Source of the DNA: Oscillospiraceae bacterium
GTDB taxonomy: Bacteria > Bacillota > Clostridia > Oscillospirales > Oscillospiraceae
DNA length: 64,000 nt
Direction: 5' to 3'
Assembly (NCBI GenBank): GCA_017541995.1
Contig: JAFXYD010000098.1
Span: 1-64,000, forward strand
Part shown: piece by piece, positions 45,521 to 53,915 of the stretch
Numbering within the stretch: the first letter of the stretch is position 1
How the letters are laid out: each line of letters starts with the position of its first letter
Program-made: the position numbers and the translations under genes
The notes under the pieces: generated by a model
What the model was told of the DNA's origin: nothing
Seen by the model: only the letters and a program-made list of their open reading frames with translations
Databases searched by the model: none

Positions 45521-47506
45521 ATGAAAAAAAAGATAAGTAAGCGCACGTTCTCTTTCCTGCTGGCCTTGGTTGTGCTCTGCATCGTGCTGCCGCAATTCCC
45601 TCTCATCGCACATGCAGAAACCTACTCCGGCACCTGCGGTGACAACCTTACCTGGTCACTGAACACCACGACCGGTGTGCTGCAGATCAAGGGCAGTGGA
45701 GCTATGACTTATGGAAGCGGTATTCCATGGAAAGAGTACAGAGAGTCGATCAAGGAGCTTCGTTTGCCGGACGGATTAACAAGCATTTGCGATAGTGCGT
45801 TTTATGGCTGCTCCCTGGAGTCTGTAACGATTCCAAGCAGTGTAACAAGCATTGGTGAAGAGGCATTCGGCTACACCGATCTAAAAACCGTGACGATCCC
45901 CAAAAACCTTACAAGCATCGGGAAGAATGCGTTTGTCGGCTGCTACTCCCTGACTGCATTCTCTGTCGCTGCAGGAAACCCGGCATACAGCAGCGATGCC
46001 AACGGCGTGTTATTCAACTCTAATCAGCAGTTACTTCTCTATCCTCACGGGAAAACCAGTGCATCGTACACAGTTCCCGCAGGCGTTACCGCCATCTGTT
46101 CCGATGCGTTTTGCGGCCACTCTGCCTTGAAGAATGTCAATCTTCCAGACAGCCTGACATGGATAGGGCAGAATGCATTTAGCTATTGCGATGGTTTGAC
46201 CTCCGTACACATTCCGACCGGCGTCACAGAGATCGGCTATCGTGCGTTTGCCGAATGTACAGCTTTGACGTCTGTGGTCCTTCCGCCGTGCGCTTACACA
46301 ACGCACTATGGAACGGACGGTTACGTGTTCCAGGGCTGCAGCGCACTGATTTCCCTGACAATCCCGGAGGGCTGCACACAAATCGGTTGTTGTGATTTCA
46401 CTGGCTGCACTGCATTGGAGGCCGTAACCTTCCCGAGCACCATGGCAAGGCTTGAAAATGGTGCGTTCTGGGGCTGCACAGCGCTGAAATCTGTCACCCT
46501 TTCCAAGGGCATTTGGCTTGGTCCCAATGTCTTCCGCTACTGCTTGGGTCTGACAGCAATCAATGTTGATCCGGACAATCCCTACTATAGCAGCGACGAT
46601 AGCGGCGTACTGTTCAACAAGGACAAGACTGCGTTAATCTGCTGTCCCGGCGGAAAAGCAGGCAGCTATACGATCCCGGAGGGCGTGACTACCATTGAAG
46701 ATTATGCATTTGGTCACTGTCATAAGCTTACGGCCGTCAAACTGCCAGGCAGTCTCACCACAATCAACAACTATGCACTCTTTGATTGTACTGAAATGAA
46801 ATCAATCAAGATTCCCGCGAGCGTTACGACAATCGGATTTGGTCTCGGAAGAGAAGTCAGGTATCCCGGACAACCCATCATCGAAGGCTTCACGATCTAC
46901 GGCTATACTGACACAGAAGCACAGACATACGCCCAAGAGTGTGGAATCACCTTTGTCCCCCTTGATCCGGAAACCGGGTTCTCCGATGTGAAGGCCAGTG
47001 CTTACTATCATGACGCAGTCCTCTGGGCAGTGCAAAACAGCGTCACAGGCGGCACCAGCGAGTTCACTTTCTCTCCGAAGAACCCCTGCAAGCGGGAGCA
47101 GGTGGCAACCTTCCTCTACGCGGCTGCCCGCAAGCCGGGCCATGAAACCGCAGAGACTCCCTTCTCAGACGTAACACCTAAAAAGTACTTCTACGATGCG
47201 GTAATGTGGGCTGTGGAGAACGGAATCACCGGCGGCGTAGGAGACGGCACCAGATTTGGCGTAGGCAAACCTTGCACCCGGGAGCAAGTCGTGACCTTCC
47301 TGTGGAAGGCTGCGGGAGCACCTGAGCCGACTAATACTGACTGCTCCTTCACTGACGTAAAGCCCAGCAAATATTACTACAAGGCAGTTCTCTGGGCCGT
47401 GGAGAACGGCGTCACCAGCGGTGCCAGCGCCGACAAGTTCGGCGTGGGCAAATCCTGCACCCGGGCTCAGATCGTCACCTTCCTGTACAACGTGTACGGG
47501 AAATAA
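45521..47506 (+). CDS. Surface protein with BspA-like LRRs and three SLH domains
   Basis: A 661-residue secreted protein. A signal peptide (about residues 1-31, ending AHA) is followed by about 15 LRR_5 repeats of the LTSIGEEAFGYTDLKTVTIP kind up to residue 480, then three SLH domains (from about 484, 545 and 606) that bind secondary cell wall polymers. LRR_5 proteins often act in adhesion or host contact. Most of the gene has lower GC and different codons than its neighbours, while the last SLH repeat is GC-rich like the host genome, suggesting transfer with a recombined 3' end. ATG 45521 follows AAAAGGAG. Confidence 0.93.
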   Translation: MKKKISKRTFSFLLALVVLCIVLPQFPLIAHAETYSGTCGDNLTWSLNTTTGVLQIKGSGAMTYGSGIPWKEYRESIKELRLPDGLTSICDSAFYGCSLESVTIPSSVTSIGEEAFGYTDLKTVTIPKNLTSIGKNAFVGCYSLTAFSVAAGNPAYSSDANGVLFNSNQQLLLYPHGKTSASYTVPAGVTAICSDAFCGHSALKNVNLPDSLTWIGQNAFSYCDGLTSVHIPTGVTEIGYRAFAECTALTSVVLPPCAYTTHYGTDGYVFQGCSALISLTIPEGCTQIGCCDFTGCTALEAVTFPSTMARLENGAFWGCTALKSVTLSKGIWLGPNVFRYCLGLTAINVDPDNPYYSSDDSGVLFNKDKTALICCPGGKAGSYTIPEGVTTIEDYAFGHCHKLTAVKLPGSLTTINNYALFDCTEMKSIKIPASVTTIGFGLGREVRYPGQPIIEGFTIYGYTDTEAQTYAQECGITFVPLDPETGFSDVKASAYYHDAVLWAVQNSVTGGTSEFTFSPKNPCKREQVATFLYAAARKPGHETAETPFSDVTPKKYFYDAVMWAVENGITGGVGDGTRFGVGKPCTREQVVTFLWKAAGAPEPTNTDCSFTDVKPSKYYYKAVLWAVENGVTSGASADKFGVGKSCTRAQIVTFLYNVYGK

Positions 47507-47520
47507 ACAAAATAAAACCC

Positions 47521-47558
47521 GGCGGCGGCAGGCGACCTCGGACGCCTGCCGCCGCTTC
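47521..47558 (+). terminator. GC-rich hairpin after the LRR-SLH gene
   Basis: A perfect 12-bp stem (47523-47534 with 47543-47554, 8-nt loop), 16 bp after the stop codon. The T-run is poor, so termination may be partial. Confidence 0.7.
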
Positions 47559-47575
47559 CCGCCTGCGCCCGCCCG

Positions 47576-47663
47576 TAGCGGCGGTCATTGACCGCCATTG
47601 CCGCCCGCCCGGGCGAATTGAGAATTGAGAATTGCGGTGTTTTCAAATTGCCATTTGAAAACA
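47576..47663. repeat. GGCGGTC palindrome plus GAATTGA array and hairpin
   Basis: GTAGCGGCGGTCATTGACCGCC (47576-47597) is a palindrome with the GTAG border. From 47615 three GAATTGA units lead to an 11-bp hairpin (47638-47648 with 47653-47663) identical to that at 14661-14686. From here to about 47750 only further palindrome fragments are seen. Confidence 0.82.
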
Positions 47664-47749
47664 TTGGAAACGGAGACGGGGGACGCGGATTGCGAGGGCC
47701 GTACCGTCCCCGACAATCAAAACGCAATTTCGGGGCCGAGCGGAACGAA

Positions 47750-48084
47750 TGTAGGGACAAGCCTTGCTTGTCCGCGCTTTCGATATGCTGAAGCCCGTCG
47801 GCGGACGAGCTGCGCTGTTCGGACGCATAGCCGTCCTCCCAGGTCTTGGCGCTGGTGTCCACCTTGGATTTGGCAGACCAGAGGATCGTGAAGGTGTCGT
47901 TGATCTTCTCGGCCTCGCCGTCGGTTTTGCTGCCGGAGGCAAAAGCGCTCAGGCTCTTGCTTTCCAGCACAAGCTGGCTGTCCGCGCCCTCTGCCTGCGC
48001 GCGCATCGGCAGGGGCATGACCAGCAGACTCAGCACCAGGGCCAGAGCCAGAAGCCGCCGGAACAGGGAATGGGGTTTCTTCAT
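47750..48084 (-). pseudogene. 3'-truncated secreted protein
   Basis: A gene start with strong AAAAAGGAGGAG site and a clear signal peptide (about residues 1-31, ending MRAQA), then about 65 residues of a mature domain containing KINDTFTILWSAKSKVDTSAKTW cut short. The segment resembles the N-terminus of clostridial secreted pectate-lyase-like or fibronectin-repeat proteins. After about residue 95 the frame runs into a GGACAAGC/GCTTGTCC palindrome and other repeats and stays open by chance into the neighbouring gene, so the true 3' part is lost. Confidence 0.65.
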
Positions 48085-48293
48085 CGGGTTCTCCTCCTTT
48101 TTCTGACGGAATTCCACAAAACAGTGCCGAATTTCGCCAGTGTATTTGTTTGATTATACCATTCCAGGCAATCACCGACAATGGACAGACCGGATAAAAA
48201 CATAGAAACGCCGGATAATATGCCCGCCGGGCGCCAGGCCGGCGGAACGGCCGCTCCTCCCCGCCGGCCCTGTTTCGCGGCGGCGCTCCGGCA

Positions 48294-48330
48294 TAAAAAA
48301 GCAACCGGACTTCCGAAGAAGTCCGGTTGT
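48294..48330 (-). terminator. Intrinsic terminator after rplA
   Basis: A perfect 12-bp stem (48302-48313 with 48318-48329), 4-nt loop, followed on the minus strand by CTTTTTT. It ends the rpmG-secE-nusG-rplK-rplA operon. Confidence 0.93.
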
Positions 48331-48343
48331 GCTTGTCCTTGGA

Positions 48344-49033
48344 TCAATACTTGGCGGTGTTGACCTTGACGCCGGGGCCCATGGTGGAGGCGATGACGCA
48401 GGACTTGATATACTGGCCCTTGGCAGCGGCGGGCTTGGCCTTGATGACCGCGCCGATCAGGGTAGCCATGTTCTCCTCGAGCTTCTCGGGCCCGAAGGAA
48501 ACCTTGCCGATGGGGCAGTGGATGATGTTGGTCTTGTCGAGACGGTACTCGATCTTACCGGCTTTGATCTCCTTGACAGCGGCGGCCACGTTGGGGGTCA
48601 CGGTGCCGGCCTTGGGGGAGGGCATCAAGCCCTTGGGGCCCAGGACCTTACCGAGACGGCCGACAATGCCCATCATGTCGGGAGAAGCGACGACCACGTC
48701 GAAGTCGAACCAGTTTTCCTTCTGGATCTTCTCCACCATGTCCATGGCGCCCACGAAATCGGCGCCGGCTTCCTTGGCCTCGTCAGCCTTGGCGTCCTTG
48801 GCGAACACCAGCACCCGGCGGGTCTTGCCGGTGCCGTTGGGCAGAACGATGGCGCCGCGGACCTGCTGGTCGGCATGGCGGGAGTCAACACCCAGACGGA
48901 TGTGGATCTCGACGGTCTCGTCGAACTTGGCGGAAGCAGTCTTGCAGACAAGGCCCAGAGCCTCCGTGGGATCATACTGCACGGAGCGGTCGATCTGCTT
49001 CGCGCCTTCCTTATATTTCTTACCTCTAAACAA
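48344..49033 (-). CDS. rplA: Ribosomal protein L1
   Basis: A 229-residue 50S protein of the L1 stalk. Motifs [14 protein letters not shown], [17 protein letters not shown] and the central [17 protein letters not shown], which contacts RNA, are present. L1 also represses its own operon by binding mRNA; a matching site lies just before this gene. rplJ and rplL, its common neighbours, are not here. Confidence 0.98.
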   Translation of the reverse strand: MFRGKKYKEGAKQIDRSVQYDPTEALGLVCKTASAKFDETVEIHIRLGVDSRHADQQVRGAIVLPNGTGKTRRVLVFAKDAKADEAKEAGADFVGAMDMVEKIQKENWFDFDVVVASPDMMGIVGRLGKVLGPKGLMPSPKAGTVTPNVAAAVKEIKAGKIEYRLDKTNIIHCPIGKVSFGPEKLEENMATLIGAVIKAKPAAAKGQYIKSCVIASTMGPGVKVNTAKY

Positions 49034-49051
49034 TGTTATATCCTCCTTATA

Positions 49052-49077
49052 GTGGTGATGCGGAATAATCCTCCCAC
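49052..49077 (-). promoter_or_regulatory. L1-binding mRNA site before rplA
   Basis: On the minus strand GTGGGAGG is followed by ATCACCAC (49059-49052). Together they form the helix with asymmetric loop that L1 recognises on 23S rRNA and on its own mRNA in Firmicutes. It ends 18 bp before the rplA start, overlapping the region of the ribosome site. Confidence 0.75.
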
Positions 49078-49101
49078 ATTTTGAGACGGTGTCTCAGTCA
49101 G

Positions 49102-49536
49102 TTAGTCAACAACGGTGACGCCCATGGAGCGGCAGGTACCTGCCACCTGGCTCATGGCAGCCTCAATGGTGGCCGCGGTGAGGTCGGGCATCTTGCGCTC
49201 GGCGATCTCGCGGACCTGGGCCTTGGTGATGGTGGCAACCTTGGTCTTGTTGGGAACGCCGGAGCCCTTCTCGATCCCCAGGGCCTTCAGAATGAGGGTG
49301 GGAGTCGGGGGGGTCTTGGTAACGAAGGTGAAGCTGCGGTCGGCGTAGACGGTGATGACCACGGGGATCTTAAAGCCGGCCTGATCCTTGGTGCGCTCGT
49401 TGAATTCCTTGATGAACTGGGAAATATTGACACCGTGCTGGCCCAGAGCGGGACCAACCGGAGGGGAAGCCGTTGCCTTGGCAGCGGGGATCTGCAGTCT
49501 GATATAACCTGTAACTTTCTGTGCCATGATAAGCAC
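49102..49536 (-). CDS. rplK: Ribosomal protein L11
   Basis: A 144-residue 50S protein at the GTPase centre. [30 protein letters not shown] N-terminus and the C-terminal [23 protein letters not shown] are typical. It lies between nusG and rplA. Confidence 0.98.
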   Translation of the reverse strand: MLIMAQKVTGYIRLQIPAAKATASPPVGPALGQHGVNISQFIKEFNERTKDQAGFKIPVVITVYADRSFTFVTKTPPTPTLILKALGIEKGSGVPNKTKVATITKAQVREIAERKMPDLTAATIEAAMSQVAGTCRSMGVTVVD

Positions 49537-49549
49537 CTCCTGAATTAAA

Positions 49550-49583
49550 GTGGTAATTTGGCGGGGTTCTGCACCCCTCCCAC
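49550..49583 (-). promoter_or_regulatory. L1-binding mRNA site before rplK
   Basis: GTGGGAGG (49583-49576) and ATTACCAC (49557-49550) enclose a small GGGG/CCCC hairpin. This is the canonical Firmicute L1 leader. A GATCACC/GGTGATC hairpin (about 49586-49604) follows the nusG stop just upstream. Confidence 0.82.
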
Positions 49584-49610
49584 GTTCTGATCACCCTTTG
49601 GTGATCGGGC

Positions 49611-50138
49611 TTACTCGGAGATGGTCTCCACCTGATCGAGCTCCAGCTCGACCGGGGTTTCGCGCCCGAACATGGAAACAATGACGCGAACACTGTTTTT
49701 GTCGATATCCAGCGACTCGACTCTGCCGGTGAAGGATGTCAGCGGGCCGTCCGCAATGCGAACCGTATCGCCCACGGCGTACTTGACCACGATCTCATGG
49801 CGCTCGACGCCCCATTGGATGGTCTCCTTCTCAGTCAGGGGAAGGGGATTGGTGCTGCTGGCACCGACGAAGCCCGTGACGCCGCGAATGTTGCGGACGA
49901 TGTACCAGGTATCGCTGTTCATCACCATTTTGACCAGCACATAACCGGGAAACAGCTTCCGCTCGTAGGTCTTGGGGCCGTTGTCCGTCACCTCGGTCAC
50001 GGTCTCCATGGGGATTGCAACCTCACAGATCACGTCCTGGAGCTGACGGTTTTCGATGGTTTTCTCGATGGTAGCTTTGACCGTATTCTCATAGCCGGAA
50101 TAGGTCTGGACGACATACCACTGTGCGCTCTCTGCCAT
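49611..50138 (-). CDS. nusG: Transcription elongation factor NusG
   Basis: A 175-residue factor: N-terminal NGN domain (WYVVQTYSGYENTVKATIEK, FPGYVLVKMVMN) that binds RNA polymerase, and C-terminal KOW domain (GDTVRIADGPLTSFTGRVESLD). It lies 6 bp downstream of secE. Confidence 0.98.
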   Translation of the reverse strand: MAESAQWYVVQTYSGYENTVKATIEKTIENRQLQDVICEVAIPMETVTEVTDNGPKTYERKLFPGYVLVKMVMNSDTWYIVRNIRGVTGFVGASSTNPLPLTEKETIQWGVERHEIVVKYAVGDTVRIADGPLTSFTGRVESLDIDKNSVRVIVSMFGRETPVELELDQVETISE

Positions 50139-50144
50139 TTCGGA

Positions 50145-50375
50145 TTACCTGATCGAGGAGAACAGCGCCAGGATGCCTTCCCAGGCCAGCCAGTCGATGA
50201 TACCGATCACGATGGCAATGATGACGGAAACGACGATCACGACCACGGTGTTGTTCAGAACCTGGGACCAGGTGGGCCACACGACCTTCTTGAGCTCGCT
50301 CTTCATGCCGCGGAACCATTTGGTCAGGCCGTTCCATTTCCGCGTGAACCAGTTTTCCTTTTTGACTTCAGCCAT
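50145..50375 (-). CDS. secE: Preprotein translocase subunit SecE
   Basis: A 76-residue single-helix membrane protein, the essential partner of SecY. The amphipathic FRGMKSELKKVVWPTW segment and one membrane helix (about residues 42-66) are typical of the short Gram-positive form. Confidence 0.96.
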   Translation of the reverse strand: MAEVKKENWFTRKWNGLTKWFRGMKSELKKVVWPTWSQVLNNTVVVIVVSVIIAIVIGIIDWLAWEGILALFSSIR

Positions 50376-50393
50376 GGTTGTTCTCCCTTCCGC

Positions 50394-50543
50394 TTACTTG
50401 GTCTCGGTATGAAGGGTATGCTTTCTGCAGAATCTGCAATACTTCTTCATCTCGAGCCGGTCAGGGTCGTTCTTCTTGTTCTTCATGGTGTTGTAGTTTC
50501 TCTGCTTGCATTCGGAACATCTGAGAGTGATTTTAACGCGCAT
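50394..50543 (-). CDS. rpmG: Ribosomal protein L33
   Basis: A 49-residue ribosomal protein beginning [18 protein letters not shown] and containing CRFC: both CxxC pairs are present, so this is the zinc-binding form. First gene of the operon, with a GGAGG site just upstream of ATG 50543. Confidence 0.97.
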   Translation of the reverse strand: MRVKITLRCSECKQRNYNTMKNKKNDPDRLEMKKYCRFCRKHTLHTETK

Positions 50544-50575
50544 TACGGCACCTCCTTATTTGCCTCCCTGTATCA

Positions 50576-50620
50576 CCGCGGCTATAAAAGATTTAGCGGG
50601 GTGCAAGTCCCCATCCGCGG
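50576..50620 (-). promoter_or_regulatory. Structured leader of the rpmG operon
   Basis: The 120-nt leader holds an outer CCGCGG/CCGCGG stem (50576-50581, 50615-50620) and an inner GGGG/CCCC hairpin (50598-50601, 50609-50612) with a 7-nt loop. Its role is unknown; no known leader class recognised. Confidence 0.4.
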
Positions 50621-50664
50621 CTGAAAAGGCGCACAAAAAAAGAGCCCTTTTCACAGGTGAGGAG

Positions 50665-50693
50665 AGTATATCATATTCTTTGGGGAAAGTCAA
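50665..50693 (-). promoter_or_regulatory. Sigma-A promoter of the rpmG operon
   Basis: TTGACT, 17 bp, TATACT on the minus strand. Its -35 is in one arm of a 19-bp inverted repeat shared with the divergent ruvX promoter. Confidence 0.82.
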
Positions 50694-50753
50694 TGAAATT
50701 CTTTGCTTTTTTTCAAAGAAATCCTTATTTTTTCAAGAATTTCATTGACTTTC
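50685..50753. repeat. 19-bp perfect inverted repeat containing both -35 boxes
   Basis: Arms 50685-50703 and 50735-50753 are exact inverted copies, 31 bp apart. Each contains the TTGACT of one of the two divergent promoters, so both promoters start from identical upstream sequence. Confidence 0.93.
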
Positions 50754-50773
50754 TCCGTCATTCCGGGTAACAT
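50745..50773 (+). promoter_or_regulatory. Sigma-A promoter of ruvX
   Basis: TTGACT, 17 bp, TAACAT, 28 bp before the ruvX start codon. Confidence 0.7.
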
Positions 50774-50800
50774 GGAGCCAAACAGGGAAGGGAGTGCTTT

Positions 50801-51226
50801 ATGAAAGTATTGGCTATCGACTATGGCGACGCCCGCACCGGCATCGCCGTTTCCGATCTCACCGGCTCCATCGTGGGCTATACCACCGTGATTCACAGCT
50901 GGAACCGGGACAGGACCCTGGAGGAGATCCGGCGGCTGGTCCGGGAGCAGGGCGCTCAGGCCGTCGTCATGGGCTTCCCCCGGAACATGGACGGCTCCGA
51001 GGGCCCCCGGGCGGAGCTCTATAAGGCCTTCGCCGCGGATCTGGAGGCGGCGCTGGGAATGCCCGTCCGGCTCTGGGACGAGCGCCGCACCACCGTAGAG
51101 GCCCACAACATTCTCTCGGAGAGCGGCTATCACGGCAAAAAGCGGAAAAACACCGTGGACGCCGTGGCCGCCAGCCTCATTCTGGAGGGCTACCTGGCCT
51201 GGCTCAGGCTGCACCCGGAGGGGTAA
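50801..51226 (+). CDS. ruvX: YqgF/RuvX-type nuclease
   Basis: A 141-residue RNase H-fold protein, putative Holliday junction resolvase or pre-16S rRNA processing nuclease. It begins VLAIDYGDARTGIAVSD with the first catalytic Asp; LWDERRTTVEAHNIL and the final KKRKNTVDAVAASLIL complete the active site. The stop codon lies three bases before an AAGTAAT heptamer array. Confidence 0.95.
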   Translation: MKVLAIDYGDARTGIAVSDLTGSIVGYTTVIHSWNRDRTLEEIRRLVREQGAQAVVMGFPRNMDGSEGPRAELYKAFAADLEAALGMPVRLWDERRTTVEAHNILSESGYHGKKRKNTVDAVAASLILEGYLAWLRLHPEG

Positions 51227-51228
51227 GC

Positions 51229-51294
51229 AAGTAATAAGTAATAAGTAATAAGTAATAGGTGATAATACTTATTCCTTATTACTTATTACTTTTT
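51229..51294. repeat. Inverted AAGTAAT heptamer arrays forming a terminator
   Basis: Five AAGTAAT-type units (51229-51263) face four inverted ACTTATT-type units (51267-51294). The two arms pair into a long stem that ends in TTTTTT, so it serves as terminator for ruvX and, inverted, for the converging gene, whose stop codon lies in the right arm. Confidence 0.9.
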
Positions 51295-52636
51295 TATATC
51301 TTGCTTCGATGAGGCCCATGGTGATCCAGAAGAAGGGCATGACGATGATGGAGGAGATGCAGAAGAGCATGGCGCAGAGGAAGCAGGCCAGTCCGCCGCC
51401 CAGGATGGCGGCGGCCCGGTCCCGGCGGGTTCTGAACCAGTGGACCAGCACCGTGCCCGTCACCGTCAGCCAGCTCAGCAGGGCGGGCAGGCCCTGGCAG
51501 TAGAGAATGTGCAGGGGATAGCAATGGCCGTCGGTGAGAGTGGCCTTGCGGTAATAGACCTGGGGAATCCAGATGGAAATCGGGCTGTCCGCCAGGGCGG
51601 CCTGTTTCATTTCGCTGACCGGGGTGACGAAGCCGCGAAGCCCGGAATAGCGGGCCATATCCGGCCCCACCCCGGTCCAGAGCCGCTTCGGGATCCGGGC
51701 CAGCATCTGCCGCCAGATGTAGACGCGGCCTGTGCCATAGCTGTCCTCAAAGCGGCCGTGGAGCATTTCATGGAGCTCATGGAGAAAGCCGACGGGCAGA
51801 TCCAGCAGCCAGAGGGCCGCGACGCCCAGCAGGGCCAGGCCCCCCAACCCCAGCAGGATCCATTTCCGCTTTGCCTCCGGGCAGAGCACCGCCAGGCAGA
51901 CCGCCCCGCCCAGAGCCAGGCCTGCCAGGCCGCAGAGCACGTTGATCCACAGCATCACCGCCAGGCAGACCGCCGCCAGCAGCCAGCAGGGCCAGGCCTG
52001 CTTGGGCCCCTGTCCCCGGGTATGGAGCAGGAGCATGGGGGCGGCCAGGGTCAGAAAGGCGGAGACGATGTCCACGTTGCCGATGGTCCCGGCGTAGGTC
52101 CGTTTGACGTAGACCTCGTCGTAGAAATTGAGCGAGCCGGGATAGAGCCCCAGGGGGTTCTTCCCCAGCATTTGCAGCAGACAGACGGCGCAGAAGCAGG
52201 TCAGAGACCAGAACAGCACCCAAAACAGCCGCTCTGTGACCAGGCCCCAGCGGGAGAGGATCAGAAACAGCAGCACGTAGCAGGCCACCGTCAGAGCCGC
52301 CTCATGGGCGTTGGGATCGTACCAGGGGTTCCCCCGGCTGAGTTCTGAGCAGGCGGCGGAGACCAGAGTGCAGCCCAAAAAGACCAGGGCGGCGATCTGG
52401 GCCGGGCCCGGGCGCAGCCGCCGCTTCTGCCGCAGATCCCGCAGCAGCAGCGTCAGCCCCAGCATCAGCAGCAGGGCGCTCAGAATGTAGAACAACAGGG
52501 TCTTGGCTCCGGAGATGGCGGTGTAGCCCTTAAAGCCGGGAAAGAGCAGATACAAGGCCACGAACAGGCCGATCCAGAGCTCCACGCAGCGCTCTGCCCA
52601 GTCCCGTTTCTGCTTCAGACCGCGCTTTTTTGCCAT
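51269..52636 (-). CDS. O-antigen-ligase-like polytopic membrane protein
   Basis: A 455-residue membrane protein with about 11 helices and a long outside loop near residues 280-370 containing GTGRVYIWRQMLARIPKRLWTGVGPD, cut here by me. This Wzy_C signature places it in the O-antigen ligase/polymerase superfamily, which in Gram-positives may join glycan chains or glycosylate proteins. No other glycan genes are adjacent. The last four residues and the stop come from the heptamer array. Confidence 0.82.
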   Translation of the reverse strand: MAKKRGLKQKRDWAERCVELWIGLFVALYLLFPGFKGYTAISGAKTLLFYILSALLLMLGLTLLLRDLRQKRRLRPGPAQIAALVFLGCTLVSAACSELSRGNPWYDPNAHEAALTVACYVLLFLILSRWGLVTERLFWVLFWSLTCFCAVCLLQMLGKNPLGLYPGSLNFYDEVYVKRTYAGTIGNVDIVSAFLTLAAPMLLLHTRGQGPKQAWPCWLLAAVCLAVMLWINVLCGLAGLALGGAVCLAVLCPEAKRKWILLGLGGLALLGVAALWLLDLPVGFLHELHEMLHGRFEDSYGTGRVYIWRQMLARIPKRLWTGVGPDMARYSGLRGFVTPVSEMKQAALADSPISIWIPQVYYRKATLTDGHCYPLHILYCQGLPALLSWLTVTGTVLVHWFRTRRDRAAAILGGGLACFLCAMLFCISSIIVMPFFWITMGLIEARYKKVISNKE

Positions 52637-52695
52637 GATCTCACCCTCTCTCCTTCATGCCCCTATCATAGCAGACAGGGGCGAAAATTGCAAGA

Positions 52696-52732
52696 AAAAA
52701 GGCTCTCCGGACGGACGCCGGTGAGCCTTTTT
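52696..52732 (-). terminator. Intrinsic terminator after rubredoxin gene
   Basis: A 15-bp stem with one mismatch (52696-52710 with 52718-52732) followed on the minus strand by TTTTTTC, just after the rubredoxin stop. Confidence 0.88.
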
Positions 52733-52736
52733 CGGA

Positions 52737-52871
52737 TTATTCCTCGGGGGAGAACTCGTCCTTACCCACGCCGCAGAGCTCGCAGGCAAAATCCTCGGGC
52801 AGGTCTTCCCACTTCACGCCGGCCTCGTCCTCGTCGTAGACCCAGCCGCAGACATTGCAGACATATTTCAT
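52737..52871 (-). CDS. Rubredoxin
   Basis: A 44-residue iron protein beginning [20 protein letters not shown] with the second iron-binding pair in [13 protein letters not shown]. The four cysteines bind one iron atom; rubredoxin carries electrons in anaerobes, often to oxygen- and peroxide-reducing enzymes. At 44 residues it is slightly shorter than the usual 52, in the loop between the pairs. ATG 52871 follows AGGAGG. Confidence 0.94.
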   Translation of the reverse strand: MKYVCNVCGWVYDEDEAGVKWEDLPEDFACELCGVGKDEFSPEE

Positions 52872-52916
52872 GCGATGATCCTCCTGTTATTTTCTGGCGT
52901 TCCCGCCTGTGTCCGT

Positions 52917-52945
52917 ATTATAGCATCTCCCCGGAGATAATGCAA
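52917..52945 (-). promoter_or_regulatory. Sigma-A promoter of rubredoxin
   Basis: TTGCAT, 17 bp, TATAAT on the minus strand, 46 bp before the start codon. Confidence 0.7.
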
Positions 52946-53054
52946 GGCGGAAGAGCGATTTTGCGAAAAAAAGCCGCAAATTGGGATTTTGGTATTCCCT
53001 TTTTTGGAAAAATAAGGTACAATACCGGCAGAACAGCTTTCGGGAGGAATAAGG

Positions 53055-53915
53055 ATGGATCTGACCAACGCCCGTGAAATGAAGGCCCTTTTGGAGGCCA
53101 ACGGCTTTCACTTTTCCAAGGCCAAGGGGCAAAACTTTCTGACCGCCGCCTGGGTGCCCCAGCGGATCGCGGAGGAGGCCGGGGTGGACCGGGACTGCGG
53201 CGTGCTGGAGGTAGGCCCCGGAATCGGCCCTCTGACAGAGCAGCTCTGCCTCCGGGCCGGAAGGGTGCTGGCGGTGGAGCTGGACCAGCGTTTGAAGCCC
53301 ATTCTGAAGCAGACCCTGGGCCGCTTCGACAATCTGGAGCTGCGCTTTGCCGACGTGATGGAGCTGGATCTGGCCCAAACTGTGGCCGAGGCCTTCCCGG
53401 GTCTTCGGCCCATGGCCTGCGCCAATCTGCCCTACTACATCACCTCCCCCATTCTGACCCGGCTGCTGGAGTCCCGGGCATTCGATACCGTCACCGTGAT
53501 GATCCAGAAGGAGGTGGCCCAGCGGATCTGCGCCGCCCCGGGCAGCGGGGAGGGCAGCGCCTTCACCGTCTTCTGCCACTGGTACGCGGAGCCGGAGCTG
53601 CGCTTCGACGTGCCCCCCTCCTGCTTCCTGCCCCAGCCCAAGGTCACCTCCTCCGTGATCAGCTTGAAAACCCGCCGGGAGCCCCCCTGCGCCGTGGCGG
53701 ACGAGGCTCTCTTCTTTCGGGTGGTCCGGGCGGCCTTCGCCCAGCGGCGGAAGACCCTGACAAACGCCCTGGCCTCCGGCTTCCCCAATCTGGGAAAGGA
53801 ACGGATTGTCGAAATCCTGGAGGCTTGCAGCCTGTCCCCCACCGTTCGCGGAGAAGCGCTGACCATCGAGCAGTTCGCCGCCATCGCCAACCGGCTCACG
53901 GAAGCAGACGCCTGA
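53055..53915 (+). CDS. rsmA: 16S rRNA adenine dimethyltransferase
   Basis: A 286-residue KsgA enzyme that dimethylates A1518 and A1519. KAKGQNFLTAAWVPQRIAE, the SAM loop EVGPGIGPLT and the catalytic ANLPYYITSP are typical. ATG 53055 follows GGGAGG. Its stop overlaps the start of the next gene by one base. Confidence 0.97.
   Translation: MDLTNAREMKALLEANGFHFSKAKGQNFLTAAWVPQRIAEEAGVDRDCGVLEVGPGIGPLTEQLCLRAGRVLAVELDQRLKPILKQTLGRFDNLELRFADVMELDLAQTVAEAFPGLRPMACANLPYYITSPILTRLLESRAFDTVTVMIQKEVAQRICAAPGSGEGSAFTVFCHWYAEPELRFDVPPSCFLPQPKVTSSVISLKTRREPPCAVADEALFFRVVRAAFAQRRKTLTNALASGFPNLGKERIVEILEACSLSPTVRGEALTIEQFAAIANRLTEADA

Noticed and set aside
47467..47749. Continuation of the secreted protein frame into the LRR-SLH gene
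   Set aside because: This part is made of repeats, passes a terminator and overlaps another gene antisense; it is open by chance.
50576..50620. tRNA-like T-arm (GGGG, 7-nt loop, CCCC) before rpmG, where tRNA-Trp often lies
   Set aside because: The acceptor, D and anticodon arms do not fit; the only CCGCGG partner is about 20 nt upstream. Treated as a leader hairpin.
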